64,000 bases of DNA from NCBI GenBank assembly GCA_029961685.1, contig JARWKL010000009.1:18781237-18845236 (forward strand), in the 5' to 3' direction. This document shows positions 50,348 through 61,782 of the stretch, piece after piece. The position numbers were made by a program, and so were the translations under genes. Position 1 is the stretch's first letter; each line of letters begins with the position of its first letter. The notes beneath the pieces are model-generated. The model had not been told where the DNA came from. It saw nothing but the letters and a program-made list of their open reading frames with translations, and did not search any database. This DNA comes from Aristolochia californica. Taxonomy: Eukaryota > Streptophyta > Magnoliopsida > Piperales > Aristolochiaceae.

Positions 50348-53022
50348 TGGTTTTGCAATCGTCGGGGAAAGGAGAGGCGAGGGAATTTTATCCGAGTGTT
50401 GAATCCAAATGCAAAAGTCATTCCTTACAAAAATATGGCCCGTTACGCATGATAAATCACTTTACAATCATCAACGATCGTTAGGTCAGCTTTTTATAAA
50501 TGGGCAAAATAATGGCTTGTTTGACTCGGTTAAATATCCCACCGCTCGTTCACTTGAGAATTTAATGAGCAGTTGTTTATTCTCTTGAAAAAGTTTGGAC
50601 CCATAGATCATTTGCGTCTTTAACATGTTTCAAGCATACATATCCATTTTTTAAAGCATGTGTAGAAATATCTCTTTGTTATCACATTCCAAGCTATTGG
50701 GGTTGTTGAACTAGTGGAATTTCCCAAACTTGAATCACAAAACTTTTTTGTTCATTTGTGGTGGGTGAATAAATTTTCTTTACTTACATTTTTTATTGCT
50801 TTAACTTTTTACCAAGCACAAAGTCTAAAATTTTCATTTCGTTGTCATCTATTCTCTGCTTTGTCTACGAGATGGAGGGAAAGGTGAAAACTCAGGTTTT
50901 GATTTAAGAAAGAAGTATAGATCTAAAATGGAAATGCACAATGGAAAATTATAGGGAGAGATATTTCCAAAACATTTCTGTAATTTTTAGGGGTTTAAAC
51001 CTCTTTTTAGTTTTTATAGATCAAGTTTTGCAATCGTCGAGAAAAGGGGAGGCGAGGGAATTTTAACTGAGTGTTGAATCCCAACCCAAAAGTCATTCTT
51101 TAAAAAAATATGGCCCGTTACGCATGATAAATCACTTTACAATCATCAATGATCGTTAGGTCAACCTTCTGTAAATGGGCAAAATAATGGCTTGTTTGAC
51201 TCGGTTAAATATCCCACCGCACGTTCACTTGAGAATTCAATGAGCGGTTTGTTATTCTCTTTAAAAGGTTTGGATCCATAGGTCATTTGCATCTTTAACA
51301 TGTTTCAAGAATGCATATCCATTTTTTAGAGCATGTGTAGAAAAATCACTTTCTCATCAATTTCCAATCTATTGGGGTTGTTGAACTAGTGGAATTTCCC
51401 AAACTTGGAAGACAAAACTTTTGTGTTCGTTTGTGGTGTGTGAATAAATTTTCATTATTTACGTTTGTTATTGCTTAAAATTTTTTCCATGCACAAAATC
51501 TAAAATTTTCATTTCGTTGTCATCTATTCTCTTTTTTGTCTACGAGATGAAGGGAAAAGTGAAAACTCAAGTTTTTATTTAAGAAAAATCTATACATCTA
51601 AAATGGAAATGCACAATGCACATATATAGAGAGATATTTCCAAAAAGTTTCTGTAATTTTTAGGTATTTAAACCTCTTTTTAGTTTTTATATATCAGGTT
51701 TTGCAATCGTCGGGAAAAGGGGTGGCGAGGGAATTTTAACTGAGTGTTGAATCCCAACCCAAAAGCCATTCCTTACAAAAATATGGCCCGTTACGCATGA
51801 TAAATCAGTTTACAATCATCAATGATCGTTAGGTCAGCTTTTTGTTAATGGGCGAAATAATGGCTTGTTTGACTCGGTTAAATATCCCAACGCACGCTCA
51901 CTCGAGAATTTAATGAGCAGTTTTTTATTCTCTTTAAAAGGTTTGGATCCTTAGGTTATTTGCATCTTTAACATGTTTCAAACACGCATATCAATTTTTT
52001 GAAGCATGTGTAGAAATATCTCTTTGTTATCAAATTCCAAGCTATTGGGGTTGTTGTACTAGTGGAATTTCCCACACTTGGATGACAAAACTTTTGTGTT
52101 CATTTGTGGTGGGTGAAAAAAATTTCTTCACTTCTTTTCTATATTCCTTTAAATTTTTTCCATACACAAACTCTAAAAGTTTCATTTCGTTGTCATCTAT
52201 TCTCTGTTTTGTCGACGAGATGAAGGGAAATTGAAAACACAGGTTTTGATTTAAGAAAAAAGTATACATCTAAAATGGAAATGCATAATGGAAAATTATA
52301 GAGAGAGATATTTCCAAAAAGATTCTGTAATTTTTTGGGATTTAAACCTCTTTCTAGGTTTTATATATCCGGTTTTGCACTCGTCGGGAAAAGGGGAGGC
52401 GAGGGAATTTTAACTGAGTGTTGAATCCCAACCTAAAAGTCTTTCCTTACAAAAATATGGCCCATTACGCATCATAAATCACTTTAAAATCATCAATGAT
52501 CGTTCGGTCAGGTTTTCGTAAATGGGCAAAATAATGGCTTGTTTGACTCGCTTAAATATCCCACCGCATGTTCACTTGAGAATTTAAAGAGTAGTTTTTT
52601 ATTCTCCTTAAGACGTTTGGATCTTGAACTTGTTTCAAGCATGCATATCCATTTTTTAAAGCATGTGTAGAAAAATCTCTTTCTGATCAAATTCCAAGCT
52701 ATGGGGTTGTTGACCTAGTGGAATTTCCCAAACTTTGATGACAAAACTTTTGTGTTCATTTGTGGTGTGTGAATAAATTTTACTTACATTTGTTATTGCT
52801 TTAAATTTTTTCCATACACAAACTCTAAAATTTTCATTTCGTTGTCATCAATTCCCTTTTTTGTCTACGAGATGAAGGGAAAAGTGAAAACTCAAGTTTT
52901 GATTTAAGAAAAATGTATACATCTAAAATGGAAATGCACAATGCACAAATATATTGAGAGATGTTTCCAAAACATTTCAGTAATTTTTAGGGATTTAAAC
53001 CTTTTTTTATTTTTTATATATC
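50348..53022 (+). repeat. Four-monomer HOR, copy 2
   Basis: Monomers start at 50348, 51023, 51696 and 52370. The first two repeat the marker variants of copy 1. The last unit (653 bp) has an 18-bp deletion at about 52,624, bounded by ATC repeats (GGATCTTGAAC), and the short AATAAATTTTACTTACA form otherwise typical of composite 3' parts. It is therefore a recombinant between a monomer and a composite. Confidence 0.84.
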
Positions 53023-55033
53023 GGGTTTTGCAATCGTCGGGAAAAGGAGAGGCGAGGGAATTTTAACTGAGTGTTGAATCCCAATGCAAAAGTTATTCCT
53101 TACAAAAATATGGCCCGTTACGCATGATAAATCACTTTACAATCATCAATGATCGTTAGGTCAGCTTTTTGTAAATGGGCAAAATAATTGCTTGTTTGAC
53201 TCGGTTAAATATCCCACCGCATGTTCACTTTAGAATTTAATGAGCAGTTTTTTATTCTCTTTAAACGGTTTGGATCCATAGGTCATTTGCGTCTTTAACA
53301 TGTTTCAAGCATACATATCCATTTTTTAAAACATGGGTAGAAATATCTCTTTGTTATCAAATTCCAAGCTATTGGGGTTGTTGAACTAGTGGAATTTTCC
53401 AAACTTGAATGACAAAACATTTGTGTTCATTTGTGGTGGGTGAATAAATTTTCTTTACTTACGTTTTTTATTGCTTTAACTTTTTTCCATGCACAAAATC
53501 TAAAATTTTCATTTCGTTTTCATCTATTCTCTGTTTTGTCTATGAGATGGAGGGAAAAGTGAAAACTCAGGTTTTGATTTAAGAAAGAAGTATAGATCTA
53601 AAATGGAAATGCACAATGAAAAATTATAGAGAGAGATATTTCCAAAACGTTTCTGTAATTTTTAGGGATTTAGACCTCTTTATAGTTTTTATTGATCAGG
53701 TTGAAAAGGGGAGGCGAGGGAATTTTAACTGAGTGTTGAATCCCAACCCAAAAGTCATTCCTTAAAAAAATATGGCCCGTTATGCATGATAAATCACTTT
53801 ACAATCATCAATGATCGTTAGGTCAGCTTTTTGTGTATGGGCAAAATAATGGCTTTTTGTGAATGGGTAAATATCCCACCGCACGTTCACTTGAGAATTC
53901 AATGAGAGGTTTGTGATTCTCTTTAAACGGTTTGGATCCATAGGTCATTTGCATCTTTAACATGTTTCAAGAATGCATATCCATTTTTTAATGCATGTGT
54001 AGAAAAATCTCTTGCTCATCAAATTCCAATCTATTGGAGTTGTTGAACTAGTGGAATTTCCCAAACTTGGATGACAAAACTTTTGTGTTCATTTGTGGTG
54101 TGTGAATAAATTTTCATTACTTAACGTTTTTTATTGCTTAAATTTTTTTCCATACACAAACTCTAAAATTTTCATTTCGTTGTCATCAATTCTCGTTTTT
54201 GTCTACGAGATGAAGGGAAAGGTTAAAAATCAAGTTTTTATTTAAGAAAAATTTATACATCTAAAATGGAAATGCACAATGCACAAATATAGAGAGAGAT
54301 ATTTCCAAAAAAATTCTGTAATTTTTAGGTATTTAAACATTTTTTTAGTTTTTATATATCAGGTTTTGCAATCGTCAGGAAAAGGGGAGGCGAGGGAATT
54401 TTAATTGAGTCATGAATCCCAACCCAAAAGTCATTCCTTACAAAAATATGGCCCGTTACGCATGATAAATCACTTTAGAATCATCAATGATCGTTAGGTC
54501 CGCTTTTTGTAAATGGGCAAAATAATGGCTTGTTTGACTCGTTTAAATATCCCACCGCACGTTCACTTGAGAATTTAATGGGCAATTTTTTATTCTCTTT
54601 AAATGGTTTGGATCCTTAGGTCATTTGCATCTTTAACATGTTTCAAGCATGCATATCAATTTTTTGAAGCATGTGTAGAAATATCTCTTTGTTATCAAAT
54701 TCCAAGCTATTGGGGTTGTTGTACTAGTGGAATTTCCCAAACTTGGATGACAAATCTTTTGTGTTCATTTGTGTGTGTGAATAAATATTTTTTAGTTATG
54801 TTTTTTATTGCTTTAAATTTTTTCCTTACACAAACTCTAAAATTTTCATTTTGTTGTCATCTATTCTCTGTTTTGTCCACGAGATGAAGGGAAAGTGAAA
54901 GCTCATGTTTTGATTTAAGAAATAAGTATAAATCTAAAATGGAAATGCACAATGGAAAATTATAGAGAGAGATATTTCAAAAAAATTTCTGTAATATTTA
55001 AGGATTTAAACCTCTTTTTAGTTTTTATATATC
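53023..55033 (+). repeat. Four-monomer HOR, copy 3 (interrupted)
   Basis: Monomers start at 53023, 53698 and 54361. The first again carries GTGGTGGGTGAA and GAGATGGAGGG. The second has lost about 13 bp of the G-rich start (AGGTTGAAAAGGGG at 53,699) and contains a short local copy-and-switch near 53,853. The third shares ATATCAATTTTTTGAAGC with 51696. From about 54,770 the sequence changes to the dimer type of the right-hand array. Confidence 0.84.
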
Positions 55034-56381
55034 AGGTTTTGCAATCGTCGGGAAAAGGGGAGGCGAGGGAATTTTAACTGAGTGTTGAATCCCAACCCAA
55101 AAGTCATTCCTTACATAAATATGGTCTGTAATGCATGATAAATCACTTTACAATCATCAATGATCGTTAGGTCAGCCTTTTGTAAATGGGCAAAATAATG
55201 GCTTGTTTGACTCGGTTTAATATCCCACCGCACGTTCACTTGAGAATTTAATGAGCAAGTTTTTATTCCCTTTAAAAGGTTTGGATCCTTAGGTCATTTG
55301 CATCTTTAACATGTTTCAAGCATGCATATCCATTTTTTAAAGTTTTTGTAGAAATAACTCTTTGTTATCAAATTCCAACCTATTGGGGTTGTTGTACTAT
55401 TGGAATTTCCAAAACTTGGATGACAAAACTTTTGTGTTCATTTGTGGTGTGTGAAAAATTTTATTTACTTACATTTTTTATTGCTTTAAATTTTTTCCAT
55501 ACACAAACTCTAAAATTTTCATTTCGTGGTCATCTATTCTCTGTTTTGTCCACGAGATGAAGGGAAAAGTGAAAAATCAAGTTTTGATTTTAAAAAAAAG
55601 TATACATCTAAAATAGAAATGCACAATGGAAAATTATAGAGAGACATATTTTCAAAAAAGTTCTCTAATTTTTAGGGATTTAAACCTCTTTTTGTGTTTT
55701 TATATATAAGGTTTGGCAATCGTCGGGAAAAGGGGACGTGAGGGAATTTTGACTGAGTGTTGAATCCCAACCCAAAAGTCATTCCTGACCAAAATATGGC
55801 CCGTTACGCATGATAAATCACTTTACAATCATCAATGATCGTTAGGTCAGCTTTTTGTAAATGGGCAAAATAATGGCTTGTTTGACTCGGTTAAATATCC
55901 CACCGCACGTTCACTTGAGAATTCAATGAGCGGTTTGTTATTCTCTTTAAACGGTTTGGATCCCTAGGTCATTTGCATCTTTAACATGTTTCAAGCATGC
56001 ATATCCATTTTTAAAGCAAGTGTAGAAATATCTCTTTCTTATCAAATTCCAACCTAATGGGGTTGTTGAACTAGTGGAATTTCCCAAACTTGGATGACAA
56101 AACTTTTGTGTTAAATTGTGGTGTGTGAATAAATATTTTTTAGTTATGTTTTTTATTGCTTTAAATTTTTTCCTTACACAAACTCTAAAATTTTTATTTT
56201 GTTGTCATCTATTCTCTGTTTTGTCCACGAGATGAAGGGAAAGTGAAAGCTCATGTTTTGATTTAAGAAATAAGTATAAATCTAAAATGGAAATGCACAG
56301 TGGAAAATTATAGAGAGAGATATTTCAAAAAAGTTTCTGTAATATTTAAGGATTTAAACCTCTTTTTAGTTTTTATATATC
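55034..56381 (+). repeat. First dimer of the right-hand array, diverged edge copy
   Basis: Monomers start at 55034 and 55709. The first carries TTACATAAATATGGTCTGTAATGC and the second the GAATTCAATGAGCGGTTTG plus GGATCCCTAGG variants, the same A/B alternation as the copies to the right. More substitutions separate it from them than separate those copies from each other. Confidence 0.88.
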
Positions 56382-59082
56382 AAGTTTTGCAATCGTCGGG
56401 AAAAGGGGAGGCGAGGGAATTTTAACTGAGTGTTGAATCCCAACCCAAAAGTCATTCCTTACATAAATATGGTCTGTAATGCATGATAAATCACTTTACA
56501 ATCATCAATGATCGTTAGGTCAGCTTTTTGTAAATGGGCAAAATAATGGCTTGTTTGACTCGGTTAAATATCCCACCACACATTCACTTGAGAATTTAAT
56601 GAGCAAGTTTTTATTCTCTTTAAAAGGTTTGGATCCTTAGGTCATTTGCATCTTTAACATGTTTCAAGCATGCTTATCCATTTTTTAAAGGTTTTGTAGA
56701 AATATCTCTTTGTTATCAAATTCCAAGCTATTGGGGTTGTTGTACTATTGGAATTTTCCAAACTTGGATGACAAAACTTTTGTGTTCATTTGTGGTTTGT
56801 GAAAAAATTTTCTTTGTTTACATTTTTTATTCCTTTAAATTTTTTCCATACACAAACTCTAAAATTTTCATTTCGTTGTCATCTATTCTCTGTTTTGTCC
56901 ACGAGATGAAGGGAAAAGTGAAAAATCAAGTTTTGATTTTAGAAAAAAAGTATACATCTAAAATAGAAATGCACAATGGAAAATTATAGAGAGACATATT
57001 TCCAAAAAAGTTCTTTAATTTTTAGGGATTTAAACCTCTTTTTTGGTTTTTATATATAAGGTTTTGCAATCATCGGGAAAAGGGGAGGTGAGGGAATTTT
57101 AACTAAGTGTTGAATCCAGGCCCAAAAGTCATTCCTTACAAAAATATGGCCCGTTACGCATGATAAATCACTTTACAAACATCAATGATCTTTAGGTCAG
57201 CTTTTTGTAAATGGGCAATATAATGGCTTGTTTGACTCGGTTAAATATCCCACCGCACGTTCACTTGAGAATTCAATGAACGGTTTGTTATTCTCTTTAA
57301 ACGGTTTGGATCCCTACGTCATTTGCATCTTTAACCTGTTTCAAGCATGCATATCCATTTTTTAAAGCATGTGTAGAAATATCTCTTTCTTATCAAATTC
57401 CAAGCTATTGGGGTTGTTGAACTAGTGAAATTTCCCAAACTTGGATGACAAAACTATTGTGTTCAATTGTGGTGTGTGAATAAATATTTTTAGTTATGTT
57501 TTTTATTGCTTTAAATTTTTTCCTTACACAAACTCTAAAATTTTCATTTTGTTGTCATTTATTCTGTGTTTTGTCCACGAGATGAAGGGAAAGTGAAAAC
57601 TCATGTTTTGATTTAAGAAATAAGTATAAATCTAAAATGGAGATGCACAATGGAAAATTATAGAGAGAGATATTTCAAAAAAGTTTCTGTAATATTTAAG
57701 GATTTAAACCTCTTTTTAGTTTTCATATATCAGGTTTTGCAATCGTCGGGAAAAGGGGAGGCGAGGGAATTTTAACTGAGTGTTGAATCCCAACCCAAAA
57801 GTCATTCCTTACATAAATATGGTCTGTAATGCATGATAAATCACTTTACTATCATCAATGATCGTTAGGTCAGCTTTTTGTAAATGGGCAAAATAATGGC
57901 TTGTTTGACTCGGTTAAATATCCCACCACACGTTCACTTGAGAATTTAATGAGCAAGTTTTTATTCTCTTTAAAAGGTTTGGATCCTTAGGTCATTTGCA
58001 TCTTTAACATGTTTCAAGCATGCTTATCCATTTTTTAAAGGTTTTGTAGAAATATCTCTTTGTTATCAAATTCCAAGCTATTGGGGTTGTTGTACTATTG
58101 GAATTTTCCAAACTTGGATGACAAAACTTTTGTGTTCATTTGTGGTGTGTGAAAAAGTTTTCTTTACTTACATTTTTTATTGCTTTAAATTTTTTCCATA
58201 CACATACTCTAAAATTTTCATTTCGTTGTCATCTATTCTCTGTTTTGTCCACGATATGAAGGGAAAAGTGAAAAATAAAGTTTTGATTTTAGAAAAAAGT
58301 ATACATCTAAAATAGAAATGCACAATGGAAAATTATAGAGAGACATATTTCCAAAAAATTTCTATAATTTTTAGGGATTTAAACCTCTTTTTTTTGTTTT
58401 TATATATAAGGTTTTGCAATTGTCGGGAAAGGGGGAGGTGAGGGAATTTTAACTGAGTGTTGAATCCATACCCAAAAGTCATTCCTTACAAAAATATGGC
58501 CCGTTATGCATGATAAATCACTTTACAATCATCAATGATCTTTAGGTCAGCTTTTTGTAAATGGGCAAAATAATGGCTTGTTTGACTCGGTTAAATATCC
58601 CACCGCACGTTCACTTGAGAATTCAATGAGCGGTTTGTTATTCTCTTTAAACGGTTTGGATCCCTAGGTCATTTGCATCTTTAACCTGTTTCAAGCATGC
58701 ATATCCATTTTTTAAGGCATGTGTAGAAATATCACTTTCTTATCAAATTCCAAGCTATTGGGGTTGTTGAACTAGTGGAATTTCCCAAACTTGGATGACA
58801 AAACTATTGTGTTCATTTGGAGTGTGTGAATAAATATTTTTTAGTCATGTTTTTTATTGCTTTAAATTTTTTCCATACACAAACTCTAAAATTTTCTTTT
58901 TGTTGTCATCTATTCTCTGTCTTGTCCACGAGATGAAGGGAAAGTGAAAGCTCATGTTTTGATTTAAGAAATAAGTATAAATCTAAAATGGAAATGCACA
59001 ATGGAAAATTATAGAGAGAGATATTTCAAAAAAGTTTCTGTAATATTTAAGGATTTAAACCTCTTTTTAGTTTTTATATATC
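56382..59082 (+). repeat. Tetramer HOR (2,701 bp), copy 1
   Basis: Monomers start at 56382, 57059, 57732 and 58409 as A1-B1-A2-B2. A1 has ACACATTCAC and CTTTACAATCATC, while A2 has ACACGTTCAC and CTTTACTATCATC. B1 has GAATCCAGGCCC and B2 GAATCCATACCC. By eye about a dozen positions differ from the next copy. The chance frames at 56768 and 58118 recur at exactly this period. Confidence 0.93.
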
Positions 59083-61782
59083 AAGTTTTGCAATCGTCGG
59101 GAAAAGGGGAGGCGAGGGAATTTTAACTGAGTGTTGAATCCCAACCCAAAAGTCATTCCTTACATAAATATGGTCTGTAATGCATGATAAATCACTTTAC
59201 AATCATCAATGATCGTTAGGTCAGCTTTTTGTAAATGGGCAAAATAATGGCTTGTTTGACTCGGTTAAATATCCCACCACACATTCACTTGAGAATTTAA
59301 TGAGCAAGTTTTTATTCTCTTTAAAAGGTTTGGATCCTTAGGTCATTTGCATCTTTAACGTGTTTCAAGCATGCTTATCCATTTTTTAAAGGTTTTGTAG
59401 AAATATCTCTTTGTTATCAAATTCCAAGCTATTGGGGTTGTTGTACTATTGGAATTTTCCAAACTTGGATGACAAAACTTTTGTGTTCATTTGTGGTGTG
59501 TGAAAAAATTTTCTTTGTTTACATTTTTTATTCCTTTAAATTTTTTCCATACACAAACTCTAAAATTTTCATTTCGTTGTCATCTATTCTCTGTTTTGTC
59601 CACGAGATGAAGGGAAAAGTGAAAAATCAAGTTTTGATTTTAGAAAAAAAGTATACATCTAAAATAGAAATGCACAATGGAAAATTATAGAGAGACATAT
59701 TTCCAAAAAAGTTCTTTAATTTTTAGGGATTTAAACCTCTTTTTTGGTTTTTATATATAAGGTTTTGCAATCATCGGGAAAAGGGGAGGTGAGGGAATTT
59801 TAACTAAGTGTTGAATCCAGGCCCAAAAGTCATTCCTTACAAAAATATGGCCCGTTACGCATGATAAATCACTTTACAATCATCAATGATCTTTAGGTCA
59901 GCTTTTTGTAAATGGGCAATATAATGGCTTGTTTGACTCGGTTAAATATCCCACCGCACGTTCACTTGAGAATTCAATGAACGGTTTGTTATTCTCTTTA
60001 AACGGTTTGGATCCCTACGTCATTTGCATCTTTAACCTGTTTCAAGCATGCATATCCATTTTTTAAAGCATGTGTAGAAATATCTCTTTCTTATCAAATT
60101 CCAAGCTATTGGGGTTGTTGAACTAGTGGAATTTCCCAAACTTGGATGACAAAACTATTGTGTTCAATTGTGGTGTGTGAATAAATATTTTTAGTTATGT
60201 TTTTTATTGCTTTAAATTTTTTCCTTACACAAACTCTAAAATTTTCATTTTGTTGTCATTTATTCTGTGGTTTGTCCACGAGATGAAGGGAAAGTGAAAA
60301 CTCATGTTTTGATTTAAGAAATAAGTATAAATCTAAAATGGAAATGCACAATGGAAAATTATAGAGAGAGATATTTCAAAAAAGTTTCTGTAATATTTAA
60401 GGATTTAAACCTCTTTTTAGTTTTCATATATCAGGTTTTGTAATCGTCGGGAAAAGGGGAGGCGAGGGAATTTTAACTGAGTGTTGAATCCCAACCCAAA
60501 AGTCATTCCTTACATAAATATGGTCTGTAATGCATGATAAATCACTTTACTATCATCAATGATCGTTAGGTCAGCTTTTTGTAAATGGGCAAAATAATGG
60601 CTTGTTTGACTCGGTTAAATATCCCACCACACGTTCACTTGAGAATTTAATGAGCAAGTTTTTATTCTCTTTAAAAGGTTTGGATCCTTAGGTCATTTGC
60701 ATCTTTAACATGTTTCAAGCATGCTTATCCATTTTTTAAAGGTTTTGTAGAAATATCTCTTTGTTATCAAATTCCAAGCTATTGGGGTTGTTGTACTATT
60801 GGAATTTTCCAAACTTGGATGACAAAACTTTTGTGTTCATTTGTGGTGTGTGAAAAAGTTTTCTTTACTTACATTTTTTATTGCTTTAAATTTTTTCCAT
60901 ACACATACTCTAAAATTTTCATTTCGTTGTCATCTATTCTCTGTTTTGTCCACGATATGAAGGGAAAAGTGAAAAATAAAGTTTTGATTTTAGAAAAAAG
61001 TATACATCTAAAATAGAAATGCACAATGGAAAATTATAGAGAGACATATTTCCAAAAAAGTTCTATAATTTTTAGGGATTTAAACCTCTTTTTTTTGTTT
61101 TTATATATAAGGTTTTGCAATTGTCGGGAAAGGGGGAGGTGAGGGAATTTTAACTGAGTGTTGAATCCATACCCAAAAGTCATTCCTTACAAAAATATGG
61201 CCCGTTATGCATGATAAATCACTTTACAATCATCAATGATCTTTAGGTCAGCTTTTTGTAAATGGGCAAAATAATGGCTTGTTTGACTCGGTTAAATATC
61301 CCACCGCACGTTCACTTGAGAATTCAATGAGCGGTTTGTTATTCTCTTTAAACGGTTTGGATCCCTAGGTCATTTGCATCTTTAACCTGTTTCAAGCATG
61401 CATATCCATTTTTTAAGGCATGTGTAGAAATATCACTTTCTTATCAAATTCCAAGCTATTGGGGTTGTTGAACTAGTGGAATTTCCCAAACTTGGATGAC
61501 AAAACTATTGTGTTCATTTGTAGTGTGTGAATAAATATTTTTTAGTCATGTTTTTTATTGCTTTAAATTTTTTCCATACACAAACTCTAAAATTTTCTTT
61601 TTGTTGTCATCTATTCTCTGTCTTGTCCACGAGATGAAGGGAAAGTGAAAGCTCATGTTTTGATTTAAGAAATAGTATAAATCTAAAATGGAAATGCACA
61701 ATGGAAAATTATAGAGAGAGATATTTCAAAAAAGTTTCTGTAATATTTAAGGATTTAAACCTCTTTTTAGTTTTTATTTATC
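59083..61782 (+). repeat. Tetramer HOR (2,700 bp), copy 2
   Basis: Monomers start at 59083, 59760, 60433 and 61110, in the same A1-B1-A2-B2 order. Compared with copy 3 over the shared 2.2 kb I found only about two substitutions (near 59,360 and near 60,442). Confidence 0.94.
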
